Shown here in pieces: positions 11,373 through 24,400 of a stretch of 64,000 bases of DNA (within the stretch, counting starts at the first letter, position 1; each line of letters opens with the position of its first letter). A program made the position numbers and the translations under genes. This DNA comes from Halichondria panicea (Eukaryota; Porifera; Demospongiae; Suberitida; Halichondriidae). The notes beneath the pieces are model-generated. The model was not told where the DNA came from. It saw only the letters and a list, made by a program, of their open reading frames with translations, and made no database searches. The stretch is from the NCBI RefSeq assembly GCF_963675165.1, contig NC_087379.1, positions 310,001 to 374,000 of the forward strand, given 5' to 3'.

Positions 11373-12533
11373 ATGGATGGTCTCACAATACTAAACAGTC
11401 TGGCAAACCTGCTGAGTCAGCAGCAAGGGATTGCCACGACAACGACCACCCCTCGCCACAAGACCCAATATTCCTCGGCCACTTGTCTGGACCCCGAATG
11501 TCAGACCACACTTTATTTCCCATCGCACGAGGCCAGTGTTGAGTGCCCCACTTGCGGTCAACGGCACACTGTGGGGGACCTCCCGGACAGAAAGGAGATC
11601 AGCGGAAAAGATAACAGTTTTCGAGTGGAATTAGCCCAACTAAGACAGAGCTACAAGACAGGGAAGAAGACACCAGAGTTGGTGAAGGTGAAGGGGATAT
11701 CGAACTATCAATGCAAGCTTCTCTCTCCATCGCTCACTTTGTACGGGATGGATAAATCTGATAACGCCAAGACCCTCGAGGAACTGGGGATGGGGACAAC
11801 GTTCGACTGTGGGAAACTTGCCTCCAGGGCTTTTGCAATCGATGAGAGCCACTTCAAAGTGGTGGGTTATGGTCGTGATAGGTCAGGCTCTGAGCGATAC
11901 TTGCAAGACACCCTCAAAGAAGTGCAAGTGGCCAATGAGAGTACAGAGTGTCTTGTGCCTGTGCATGCAGACGGAGATGGTCACTGTCTAGTGCATGCTA
12001 TTTCACGTTGTCTAGTCGGGAGGGAGCTGTTCTGGCATGCCCTGAGGACAAACCTGTACGACCACCTCACATCAAAACAAAAAGAGTACGCGGAAATGTT
12101 CAAAGATTTCATCAGCGATGAAGAATGGAAGGATATAATTGCTGAGTCAGCGCCTGACTTCCAACCACCGGATGCACAATCGCTTGGCTTGAGGAACATC
12201 CACGTATTTGGTCTGGCCAACGTTCTCAAACGTCCAATCGTATTGCTGGATTCTTTGTCGGGGATGAGGTCAAAGGGGGATTACTCGGGACTCTTCCTGC
12301 CCACTCTCAGCACACCAGAAGGTGAGTTGATTCGTGTTGTATCATGTCCACCATTACATGATGACTGTTGATATTACATGTTTCCCTTAATGACTGTTGA
12401 TATTCAGTGTCTGTTGTCAGTCTTGTCTCTGTACATGTTAGGAGGTACAGTTAGACATTTGTTTTTGTTTGTTGTCCACTTCACATTCATTAGCTCTACA
12501 CAGTGTTGCCTAGCAGCCATATTCCCCCCCCCC

Positions 12534-12600
<67 letters not shown>

Positions 12601-15600
12601 TGCAGCTCAAAGGGGGGGATACTCAATTCCCCTATTGTGATAGCCTGGAGCAGCAGTGGGCGTAACCACTTCATACCCCTCTTACCCGTCAAGGGGAGGC
12701 CCCTCCCTAAACTACCCCCCACGTTGCGGCCAAAGGTGTGGGGGGCGGATGAGAGCATCCTCAGCAAGTGAGCCATGCATACACACATTCACAGCCGTCG
12801 GTCACACCTGGCTACTGCTCTAGTTCCGGGTATTCTATAAACGTATTCATTCAGTGTACTAGTCGTGGTTATTTGTGTCGGGTATATAAGATTATTCATA
12901 GCTTTAATATACATTCCAGAATATCACAAACTAGTCTTTTGTATATTCATTGTATTCTACCAGGTATGTAGTTCTGGACGAGCTGGGTGCCATGACGATG
13001 TGTGCAGGGAAGGAGCTAGCCGACAGTTACCTCGCTCGTCTCGTGGCTTGTATGGAGAGACTCTTCTTTGAGAAGCACGAAGTTGTCCCGTCACTAGTGG
13101 CAGAGTTTGACCATTTCGTCTACAAAAGTGTCGGTAGGTGTTTATATGACCACTAACTTAATTGAGGTGCTGTAGTCTTTCATTTTGAGAAATTTCTCAG
13201 AGTGTCAATAGCTAGCTACCTCTAGAGGTGAAATATGAGGATCTGCAAGTAATAAAGTAAATAAAGTATGTACAATGAATGTAGCTCTTTGAACTACTAT
13301 CAGAAGGCTCCTGGACTAGCAAAAGAATGGATCTAAAGACCATCTTATCCCCCTAGCTACCTTGGAGGTCCCTCTCACCAGCTGTGTAATGTATAGAATA
13401 TGAGCGGCCTTGGCCTAGGGACAAAGATAATGTGCAAAGCATTGTGCAAGGTCCTAGCTACCTTCCATTGTAATATATTGACGTTACTCCCCTCCAGGTT
13501 GTGTGGGCGTATCAGCAGACATCTTAATAAGCTCTACCCACTTAGCTGTTGGAGAGAGTCGTCTCTTCCGTTGTCTGATCTGCTCAGGGCTGACGTGTGT
13601 GCCGGGGGAGTGGCTTGTGGAGGGGGGGATGCTCTACAACAAGGCCGCCGATAATCTCTCACTAGAGGACAAAGAGACATACAATTTCCCATTTGATGGG
13701 GTTACGGCAAAGTACGATGAGGAGAAGAATCAGCTGGTACCTGTGGAGGTGAGGGGGTCACATGACATTAGGGGGCGTGGCTTAGTATGTTATGAACGTA
13801 AAATTATAATAATTATCATAATTACAAGTGCCCAAGAGCTTATTACCGTATATACATGTACATGTATATAGTGGGTGATTTTCGGGGCCAAAACACTTGT
13901 GGTTTTTGTAGTTAAAACCCTGAGCACGAATATCTTACCTGTTACTTTTGAACACCACCCACACACCTCACACCCACACGCACACCTCACACCCACACAC
14001 GCACACCTCACACCCACACGCACACAGTTGAGTTGTTCTTGGTGCATGCAAATGACGAGGCGGGTCCTCGGCTCAGGGAGGGTGGTCTATGAGAATGGTG
14101 ATCGTACGGACACCATCTCACACGGCTCTCGTTGTGGGTGTGGTTACATGCACTACTGGGACGGGAAAGAATACGACAACCTGCCAGAAAAGTTAGTGAT
14201 CGTGTCATACAGGCCCTATAGCATACTATATCATAATAATACCAACCAAATCTACCTGTTTTTAGACAGCCATCATGTAACTTTAGTACTGTTGATCCAA
14301 TTTAATTTGTTTGGGGCCATAATTTGGAGATTAAGGTATTTGACTGAAATTGGCAAATTCTATCTCATTCCTATTCTAGCTTCCTCATAAAAATAAAAGT
14401 TATGGCAGCTGAATGAGTCCCCGGAACTATTGATTAAATGGAGGGGGTTTTAGTTGAATATCTCCACACCCTCATACCCCCAACACACCTCACACACTCC
14501 ACACCCTCACACACATCACACACTCCACAACCTCACAGAGTGCCGTTGAAGCTCACGTGGGGGGGTTGTAGCAAGGAGATCTCTGCCCACTGGTTCCAAT
14601 ATGAATCAGACCCAGCTAGAAACTCTAATGTTTATGAAGTCGCTCAGAAAGCTCTTAATGATAATTTTCCTGGAGAATTTGGTAGTGAGCGACTAGCACA
14701 AGAGATAGTGGACCGTATCCTCGCTGTCACGGCAACGAAAGAGACTCTAGAGCAGGTGACGGGACTACACCCACCCACTGTGGAGAAGGTTCAAAGTTCA
14801 ACCACGCCCACCACACCCACCAAGGATGAATCAGCAGGTATACAGAATTAATTTTATTATTATTTTACAGCCCATGCAATCATCAGCTCTATAATTATTG
14901 GCAGCCTATACATGTACTAATGATAGTGTACACACAGAGACCCCCCCCTGGTGTATTAATGACCACATTGTTGTACCCCCCACCCCCTAGAGACCCCCCC
15001 TGCTGGTGACGTCTCTGCGTCCAAGATCATCATGGTTGGACCCAAGAGTCGCACACTCCACAAGGAAGAGCTGACGGCTAGCGAGACTGAGAGACGTGTT
15101 CGGAGGAGGATAGAGGAGAATGCACGTCAGCAACAAATGAGAGGACGGAGTGGGCGTGGCCCCGAGAAACCACCCCCTGTCAAGATAACGGTAAGCTAGG
15201 GCTATCACTAGTTGTATTTGAATTATAACCCTCAGCCTATAATTATTGTATATACTGGGAAACCTATAATGTACTGTATAGCTAGAAATTTCTGCGGCCC
15301 AAAATTCTGTGAATAGACCTTCTGCGGATAATATTTCTGCGTTTACTCGCTCATTCGGGCGGCAGAAATTTCTAGCTATACGATAATAATATAGAACCTT
15401 TTGCAGTACCTCACTGGGAAACCGCAGCTTGCATCACATTCGTATATTCTCTTTTCTACAGAAGTCATTGACACCCCCACCGCCAGCCAAGACCACACCC
15501 CCTCGTCCCACAGGGGATTCCCCCAGTCCTACCAGCCAGCCGGCTAAGAAGAGGATTAAGGTGACATCATCAGATGGGAAGACTGCTAATTTGACCCTTG

Positions 15601-18600
15601 AACTCAGCGTGACTTTCTCTGAGCTACAGGAGGCCATCGCTAAAGAGCTGAGGTGAGTAAACGAGGGTGTAGTTGAATATCTTTCAACAGCCATAACTTG
15701 AGTACCGTTGATCCAATGTCAAAAATGTTATGATTTTATGAAAGACAAATGTCAATCCAAAATTTTGTCGGGGCCCTAATTTCTCATTTTTCGGCCTTGG
15801 ACCATGGGCTATTATCCATGGTATCGCCAAATTGGTAAATACTTTTATCTCTCAATATTTTGATGACACCATTTGAACTATTTTTTTCTAAGCTTTCAGA
15901 AAATCCTAAAAAAATGACATTGGATCCACGGAAATCAAGTTATGGTGTCAAAAATGTTCTGATTTTTAGAAAGAGACCTTTCAAAATGTTATCTATTTCT
16001 AAGCTTTCAGAAATTGAAATTCAAGTTATGGCAGCTGAACAAACCATAGTATAAACTTGCGTATAAATAGGTGTATGTTTTTGTCTGAAAGTGGTAGTAA
16101 CCACCACTGTATCCATAGGCCCATTGTATAGTGTGTACGAGATTCAATAGTCATGTGATATTTCTTTAATGTCACATGACCAGTATTCCACCGGAGAGAC
16201 AAAGATTGAGAAGTGGATTTCCGCCCAAGGAGTTGAAGCCGGGACCTGACCCCGCCCACCCCCTGGAACTGGCCAATGGGGAAAGAGTATCTGTTGACAT
16301 CATCGAGATCAAAGCAGAGTCCCCCATTCCCATAGCCAAGTCAGTCCGAGGGAGGAATGAAGTGATGGACAGGGACGAGGAGGCAGGAAAGAGTGAGTGA
16401 AAGATAGGGCTTGTCTGATTGTGACCTCATGCATACAAGTGAAAATTGTACACTAAAAACTTAGTAGCATTTGTTTGCTAGTGCTACAATTATTATGGTG
16501 TATACAAGTTCTACAATATTCTACTGTTTGTTGAAACTACTTTAACAGTGTACACGCTTCTCCTCCCGCCCACACACACACACACAGCACTAAACACACT
16601 CATGCAGCTGCTAAGAGGGGAGAGCGTTGACTTCTGGTTGGTTGGTCAGAATCAGCCGGCCATGTTCGAGAGAGGAGGGGAGTACTACCAACAAGTGGTG
16701 GACCAGTACGGGGGGCAACTCAAGACTGGGACACACCTCCAGTTTAGGGAATTCCCCAATAAAGTGTTCGCCTTCAATGCTGAGAAACAGAGACTAGAGC
16801 TGTGCCTGGGTAAGTGTGTCTGTGCCTGGGTGAGTGTGTCTATAGGGCCGGCTGTACATGTGTGGGCTTCTATCTTGAGTTAGATATTCTGTTGCATATT
16901 GCCTCATTGGTATGTCATCTGTGAATAGAAGTACATATATTGTACACATGGCATGGCACAGTACGTGCACCCCCTACACACACCCTCCACACACACACAT
17001 CCACCCACACACACACAGGTCTCCAGCACATGGCGATAGCTCCTCTCACACCTGACCAGGAGAAGCTAGCCCTCGCTGCTGCACAACTCTCGGCCACACC
17101 CACTACCACAGGGGACCACCACCACCATCACCAAGAGACACACCCACACAATGACGAGGGGTCAGGGTTCAGCGGAGGAGCCTACAAAGGACCTGTAAAC
17201 AAGATCAAAGCATTCTCGGGCAAAGGTCAAACCCTCAGTAGCAGCGGCACCTCCGATATGGGCGGGGCTTCAGATGTTGGCGGAGCTTCAGAGAGCAGTG
17301 CCAGAGGAGCAAAGAGGCCAAAAAGACGAGCAGAAGATGTACGTTGGTGTAGTCATGTGATATTCAGTAAATGCTCAAATTTGGAATTGGCCATATAATT
17401 TCCTATTTTCGGAAAGACCATGGGCTATTGATATTTTGTCAAAAACCGGCCCAAAATAGACTTTTGATTTTAAGACACCATCTTGGCGAGCTTTAGCCTC
17501 GATCCCAGGCCGCTCTTCCTCGAAGAGAGGGCCTGGTATCGACTGTTTGCGCATGCGTCACATAATCCCCAGAAACTGGGGACTCCGGATATCATCGTAT
17601 AATGCTCAGTAAAACCATGACGTCACAACGAACGGAAGTGGGTTGAAGAAAGTGGAGAAGAAGGTTTCTAGCCCGTGTGATAGCATCCTAATAGCTACCC
17701 TTAGCCTGCTATGTTAACAAAGAACTCATAGCCTGCAACAGTGTGGATGGCAATCGTCTGAACGAAGGGAAGGCTGACAAAAGCCTATATGGACAGGCCA
17801 CGCCCATCTGACACTTGGTGAAAGTCTACATGTAGACTCTATCAGAAGAAATAGCATGCTGTAACCAAACGTACAGCTCTGTCTCTAGCTAGCTAGCTAT
17901 ATAGCTCTGTGTATGTAGTGTTCTTTGTGTGTATATGTTATTCAGGATATTTTTCGGGTAAAATGTCAGTTTAATGGAAACATTACGGGGAAATTATCCA
18001 ATAATTTTGCGCATGCGCAAACAGTCAGTAGCAGGCTTATGCTAACGGAACCAAATGTTATGGCCTTTAATTCATTGAACTCTGGGTCCCCTGTATTTTT
18101 AGTTCTGGTGTCTAAATTCATGATTTCTGAAAGCTTAGAGGAATTTCATTATTTTGGTACATGTACGTGTAGGTACGCTCTGATGAAGACTCGCTGATGG
18201 AGACCGCTCAGATGGTTGCTAAGCGACTGGCTAACCTTCAATCCCGAGAGAAAGATCTTCAGCTGCAGGTACTGTGTTAGTATAGACTTGTGTATAGAGT
18301 TCATGAACCCTCCACCTCCTCCAGGTGAGGACACTCAACCGAGAGCTGGTGAATGCTGAGTATAAACAAGATGGAGCGTCAGTGAGAGATGACCTCGTGA
18401 CCTCTCTGGAGAGCCGGCTCCTTGACTACAGCAGTGAACTGGTGAGTGGATGAAGTACAGTGACCACCCCCCTCTGTAGTGACCACACCTCCAACTGTGA
18501 TATTAAGCAGTTTGTGTACAAAATAACCCTCACACAATAACCCTCACACAACAGCCTCTGTAGTGTAACCAATACAGCCATGCAGTTACTTTGCCCCCCA

Positions 18601-18764
18601 GCCCCCCAGTCCCCCTGCCCCCCTCCGTTCCCATAAATTAAGGCATTCCACTTCTGTATACTAGCAAGTCATGATAAGCTGATGATAATGGCTGTCCCAT
18701 TTCCTCGCTACAGAAACAAGTACGTGAGCACATCAAAGAACTGACGACTGCAGACACTCAATAA
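11373..18764 (+). CDS. VCPIP1: Deubiquitinating protein VCPIP1 (OTU-domain, VCP/p97-p47 complex partner)
   Basis: Exons 11373-12321, 12599-12767, 12964-13133, 13498-13748, 14028-14191, 14539-14837, 14991-15190, 15462-15652, 16184-16392, 16588-16809, 17019-17338, 18173-18268, 18325-18441 and 18714-18764 total 3408 nt (1135 aa; human 1222 aa). The N-terminus has a Cys-rich segment (CLDPECQTTLYF, CPTCGQRH). The OTU catalytic domain starts near residue 190 with VPVHADGDGHCLVHAISR, where DGDGHC holds the catalytic Asp and Cys; IAWSSSGRNHF at the start of exon 2 carries the catalytic His. Exons 8-9 encode the ubiquitin-like UBX-type fold (KKRIKVTSSDGKTANLTLEL ... PPERQRLRSGFPPKEL). The C-terminus is basic and helical. 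In animals VCPIP1 removes ubiquitin and works with p97/p47 in Golgi and ER reassembly after mitosis and in DNA-protein crosslink repair. All key catalytic residues I can place are present, so the enzyme should be active. AATAAA is at 19000-19005. Confidence 0.95.
12537..12598. repeat. CA microsatellite forming the VCPIP1 intron 1 acceptor
   Basis: About 30 CA dinucleotides run directly into the acceptor ACACAG at 12598, leaving only a short C-run upstream as a pyrimidine tract. Confidence 0.95.
14250..14425. repeat. Degraded dispersed intronic repeat (AAGTTATGGC family)
   Basis: VCPIP1 intron 5 holds a stretch sharing GTTGATCCAA and AAAGTTATGGCAGCTGAA with the longer copy at 15670-16046. Related pieces recur at 17385-17480, 18050-18150, 20580-20735, 25565-25720 and 27660-27735. 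No coding capacity. Confidence 0.5.
15277..15380. mobile_element. Small inverted-repeat element (MITE-like)
   Basis: The 19-bp ends TATAGCTAGAAATTTCTGC (15277-15295) and GCAGAAATTTCTAGCTATA (15362-15380) are perfect reverse complements. The 66-bp interior has no ORF and repeats TTCTGCGG. It lies in VCPIP1 intron 7. No clear target duplication beyond TA. Confidence 0.75.
15670..16050. repeat. Dispersed intronic repeat, longest copy
   Basis: In VCPIP1 intron 8. It holds internally repeated modules: CTAAGCTTTCAGAAA occurs twice, TTATGGTGTCAAAAATGTT and TGTCAAAAATGTTATGATTT are related, and AAGTTATGGCAGCTGAA closes it. The same modules occur in introns of VCPIP1 and HELZ. Its type (SINE, MITE or older DNA transposon) is not resolved. 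Confidence 0.6.
17494..17546. mobile_element. TAGCCTC palindromic element, diverged copy
   Basis: Begins TAGCCTCGATCCCAGGCCG, followed by CTCTTCCTCGAAGAGAGGG (a small hairpin) and a decayed right end GGCCTGGTATCGACTG. The left 19 bp are identical to the elements at 51702 and 63953. In VCPIP1 intron 11. Target duplication not recognisable. Confidence 0.75.
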
Positions 18765-19157
18765 TAACAGCTAGTTTTAAAAATTCATTGATTGCGTGTT
18801 TTTCCGTTTCTGTGTTGTGCAATTGCTAATTGTGTGGGTGGGATATATATGATGTCATTATCAAGTGGCCATGCATGGGTGGGGTGTGGATGATGACTGC
18901 GTGGGTGGGGCCTATAAAGATGGGCGGGGCTCCACACATAAAATTATTATCACTGTAAGAGTGGTAAACAAAATATAGAAATGAACGATCATTACCAACA
19001 ATAAAAATTAATTAAACCCCAAAAAAGAAAAACCACCAAAATAATAATAACAGATAATAATTATATAGTAAGACAAATCCCTAGTGCGGAAATTTGCCAC
19101 AAAAAATGTTCCAAAGCACTTGAGGCTATTAATATTATTATTAATTACTTATTAAAA
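18765..19157. other. Convergent spacer between VCPIP1 and HELZ 3' ends
   Basis: 393 bp between the two stop codons. It holds VCPIP1's AATAAA (19000-19005), several TGGGTGGGG-type GC blocks at 18835-18930 and a long AT-rich stretch. No gene is visible. The 3' UTRs probably overlap or abut. Confidence 0.5.
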
Positions 19158-21383
19158 TTAATTAGTAAACAGTTCATCGTCTGAGACGTATAATTCCTGA
19201 TCGCTCCTATGAACAGAAGGAGCGGAGCTTGCCGATATTGCAGCGTCCAATGGGGTTGTAGTATTCATTGTTCGCCCACCCTTCACTTTGCCAGCCACGA
19301 AAATAGGCTGCAGAAACAAAGAGAAAGAAAGAGATGATTATACAGAGTAGCATACACACATCGTATTATTGCAGGTACAGTATTACTAGAATGTTTTGCG
19401 AGCATCAAACATTTGCGAAGGTTGATCACTTTGCCTTAAACTAGTACTAGTAATGATAGTAACTACACATGATCTTTGCCAAACGCAATAGCTGATCGCA
19501 AAGGGTGGCTCATTCGCAAAGGTTCTTCACCAGCAAAATAATTTATTATAATAGTCATAATTATACTGAGTAAGAACACAGAGGGAGATAGATACTGACC
19601 TTAGGTTTTTGGCTATGCTTTTGCTCCGTTGGGTTTGGGAGAAGTGCTGACACTGCACAAACAGACGTTAGCAAATCACAAAATTCTCAAAATAATACCG
19701 ATAAAATTACACTCACCTCCGTAAGAGAATGCCGAGTTGCCATGGTTTCCAGTAGGGACAGTCCCCATTGAACGAGGGGTAGTCTGAATGCCTGGATTGG
19801 AGGGAGGTTGGGAGAACAGTTGGTAGGACTGAGAAGATTGAGGGGGCGGGAATTGTGGGGGCGGGCGTGTAGTGGGAGGGGGAACAAACATGTGATTGGA
19901 CACTGGCTGAAAGGGGTGTGGTCCCTGAGGTTGAGGTGGTGGTCGTACCTGCTGTTGTATCAGCTTACCCACCTCCTGCAAAGGGGAGGGGCAATGTAGA
20001 GAGCAACTTAATTATATCATTATTAAGAGTTTGTACGACAACAGACATCAATCCAATCATGCATATTTTGAGGGTATAGCCGTTAGAAAGATTTTTGCCC
20101 ATAGAATAGCAGCAGCATGCATTCATGCGATATTAAATTCGTAAGGATAAATGTTCGCGGTGGGTACATGTGAGCATTTATACCCACGAAATATACCACA
20201 TAAAGTGACGTTTTCCCATACAGATACGGACTAGTTTCCATACACATACGGACTAGTTTCCATACAGATACAGACTGCACTTACCCTGTACAAGAATATC
20301 TGCTCATTGACTAGTCTCAGCTGATGACCCACGTTGGCTTTTTGACGTAGAATATTCTCACGTACGACCTCAGAGGAGGCTACCAGGGGTGACTGGATCA
20401 TGTGATCCACCCACCGTGCATACACAACCACTGACTCCATGGAACTGCGAAGGTACGGGGGAAGGTCACCTGAGAGAAAAGATAGACGGTGGATATGTGA
20501 TAGATACATTGCACTTGCAAGAGAGATTTGCCTGACAGCAAAATCACATGAAAATATGATTATCAATAAACCTAATGAACTATTGCAAATTTAAAATGGG
20601 CCATAATTTCAAAAACAGGCCCGAAATAGGATTTTAACACACCATTTGAAAGGCCTACCTCTAAGCTTTCAGGAAATCATAAAATTAACATTGTTGGACC
20701 ATCGGAACTAAAGTTATGGCCGTTCAAAAGATGCCTTGCAGCAGCTATAACTTAAATCTTGAATGGTCCAAATTCAAGGTTAATGTATAGTACTTACTTG
20801 CAAGAGCAGCTAGTCCACCGTTGGCATTGGGAACAACCATAGGTACGTTGGATCCCACAGCTCCGTTAAACCCTGAACCCTGTGCCGGCTGAGGTGCACT
20901 TTGACCTACAGGGGTGGTGGTCTGAGAGAGCAGAGGAGCCTCCATACGATTGCTGTTTAGAATAGCCGCAGTGGGACCAGCTCTGTGTGTGTGGGTGTGT
21001 GATGTGTGTGTGTGTGGGGTGGGTTTAATCGTAACACCATTGTATTCCAGAATTTACTTGGCGCTCAATTGGAGTAAAAAAAATATTTGTGGACTTGGTG
21101 CTTCTATTTAGAGCGGCGTTGTGATTAGAACAAAGACGATACTTCATGCAACCTTATAATTATCGTATACTTGTGGTAGCCAGCACACTGTAACCCACGT
21201 GACGTGACGATGTTAGTTTCTTTAGTTTCTGTGTCTCTTTTCTGGTTTGCAGCTTATTTTAATACCATGACGATTGTGTTTAGGCTCATGTGATTCCCAT
21301 ATCTGGGTATCTTACGTTTAGGTGTTTTGTGATGTACAATCAGTGTAAGATCTAACCTGATTTGCCATTAGTCCAAAATAAAT

Positions 21384-21472
<89 letters not shown>

Positions 21473-24400
21473 CTTCTGAATACTTGCTCTATCTCCCTGA
21501 CTTTGCCCTGGAAGAGCTCTGGCTTGACTATCAATGAACTCTGTTGTTCAACACTCATCCTGAGCAGCTCATCTGCAGCAGAGGAGAAGGCACAGCAGTA
21601 TCAGGGTGTCATACAGGATTTTGAAGTAGAGGGGGAAATAAGAAAAGTAACCAGAAAATGTTGCCAAAAAAAAGGTTAACTGTTATTTCAATACCTTGTT
21701 ATAGTATGTAAAATTGCCAGCTATGGACACTCAGTCATAATTATAACTAGTATCTGAATGCAATAAAAGGGGGATATCCCCTAACCCCCCTCCTGTATGA
21801 CACCCTGAGTATAGCATGGCACAGAGTTAGCCTCCTTCGCAGCCTCTCCTTTTTCTGTTTTTTGTCACACAGGTAAGAATTTGAGGTACAAAGAAAGAAA
21901 GAATGAGACAGTTCGTTCTATCTTTCTTTGTTCCTCCAATTCTTACTGTATTTTATCTTATTGACCTGTGTGACAAAGAACAGAGGCTGCGAAGGAGGCT
22001 AGTATAGAGTGGCTCTACTAGGTACAGCCACCGCACACTCACAAGAATAGCCACATTATAAGCTCCTCTTAAGCAAACATGCCTCGAAGCACAGGGATAT
22101 TTAGTCTAGTGAGAGCACACGTACACTAGCTAGCGTGTAAGTATGTACTGAGATGTTGAGATATTGAGATATTGGGCATATTTCACAATTACCTGTGATT
22201 TTCTTGATAGTTGACTCGTCTCCATTCTGAGTCACCAGCTTGATCTTTGACCTCAGTATCTCCACTTTCTGCTGCGGCGTTGCTCCCATGTAGACGGCGG
22301 GTGTGAGGTGTGAGGGGGCGGGGGTGACAGGTGTGGGGGTGTGAGACTTGTGAGGACTGAAAAAAGTGCTGTGTGCCTTTTCCAAAACTTGTCGCACAAC
22401 AATTTTATAATCTAAAGACTCCTCGATGAATTGATCAGCATTGGTGTAATCGAAGGAGCCCAGTTGCTGGCAGCAGCGGATGTACTCCATCCAACAGAGT
22501 CTATTCTCTCCCACAGTGCACAGAGTGAAGGGCTCACCCACCACCACCAGCCATTGCTTGGCTCTAGTCACTGCTGTATTGAACATCTGTGTGTGTGTGT
22601 GTGTGGGGGGGGGGGGGGGTGGGGGGTTGAAACCAGTGTACCATGTACATCCATATATGCCGTTTTACAAGCACACACCTAAGAGGTCGGTGGTTGGTAT
22701 ACAAACTACCTCTTGGCCTAGTTTAGTACGTAAAAGAGGCAAATTTGTGATTGAAAATAATCCGGGCACATCACTGTCATGTGATAGTCATGTGATACCT
22801 TGGGGTTCGTCAGGAAGCCAGCTTCCTCCTCGGCTGGAGGTTCAGTGGAGCATGTCCGCACGGTGGAGATCAATAGAGCACGGTACTCCTTCCCCTGGAC
22901 ATCGTCCACACGGAATACTTGGACCTAGCGGAGGGGAGGGACTGGTGAATATGGACTTTGAACCTTGTGTATTGAACCATTGATTAATCCACAGACTGAG
23001 TTAAACTATTTCGTAAAAAAGTTCAACTCAAGCTAAAGCGTATCCTCCCACAGAGTAGCTATATACTCGAGTTAGCTGTGTTCTAGTGTGTGTACCGAGC
23101 CTAGTCCTTTCTTCCTGAGTAGATCTCTGATGCGACGGACTTGAAGAAAATAGTAGGAGAGTACACAGATGTCAGTCATATGGAGACCACCCTTCACAAG
23201 CAGTATGACCTGTACATAGGGCAGGGGGGCAGGGGCGGCATGTTGTCAGGTAACAAACGTGTAATAAAAAGTCCACATTACATGGTCAAGTAAGCCCACA
23301 TGTATAATTTGGTAAAGGGTCATCGCAATAAAAAACACAAATATTGTGTGTAAGTAATACAAGTAGATGAGACACTTCATACCATACCGTATTATTAGAA
23401 TGTTTTGCGAGCATCAAAACATATGCTAACTTTACAAGTGTTGATCACTTCGCAAAATAAAATATAAATCGCAAAACCTAAAATTAGTACTAGTAATGAC
23501 ACACCACGATCCTTGCCAAAACCCAGATCGCAAAAGGTCAAATTTTCTGCTAATTTAGCTCATTCACAAAGACCACACCCACCTGCTCGACTATCTTAAG
23601 AGCCTCGTCTTGATTGTAGTATGAGGGAGAGTCTTCATCCTGACACTCCCGTCCAGTCACACCCACAAACTTGATGGGGGGGAAATCCCTCGGCCCTGTC
23701 TCAGGGAACACAGCTTTACAAGTGAGCTTGTTCTTATAGAACAACTTAGAGGGCAGCTCCAATATCTGAGGAGGGGGGGTGGGAACATTCTGTACTGGTA
23801 CTGTATGTAACAAGATTAGATTGTTTAAAATGCTTAAAATGTGTTTAAAATAGAATTAGGGAGTGTTGTAATGATAGTGAGCCCACAGAGAGAATGTAAC
23901 CAACACAACTTAGAGGGCAGCTCCAATATCTGAGGAGGGGGGGTGGGAACATTCTGTACTGGTACTGTATGTAACAAGATAAAATGCTTAAAATGTGTTT
24001 AAAATAGAATTAGGGAGTGTTGTAATGATAGTGAGCCCACAGAGAGAATGTAACCAACACACACAGGTGGCAGACAGGTGGCACACACGTCCTTTGTCTA
24101 ACACTACACTGTACATCCATGTACTTATAATTGATTGTTTAGCAACAGCAAACAATTGTTGTTTTGATAGCTGAGGGGTTATCTAAAGATGCTAGAGACA
24201 GTGTTGCAAACTTGCAATACTAGTTAGACCACAGAGTGAAACTAGGCCTCCAAACACACACACACACAACACAGGTGGCACCCACCCACCCACACAGGTG
24301 GCACACTTTTTTGTCTAACTAAGTGCAGGTAATTAACTGTGAATGCCAACAAGCACATGTATACAGTAGTATAATCAATGCTGCTAACAGCAAGCAATGC

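Noticed and set aside
11981-12229. Antisense frame within VCPIP1 exon 1
   Set aside because: Shadow of the OTU-domain coding strand; the sense frame is conserved with known VCPIP1 motifs.
12537-12598. CA run as a coding Thr/His tract (frame 12378-12665)
   Set aside because: It is intron 1 of VCPIP1; the conserved frame resumes only after ACACAG at 12598.
19158-21572. A separate gene downstream of the helicase
   Set aside because: Considered because the proline-rich tail looked unrelated, but exon 17 joins exon 18 in frame through GT-AG sites (ITG/DELLRM) and HELZ proteins have such a tail.
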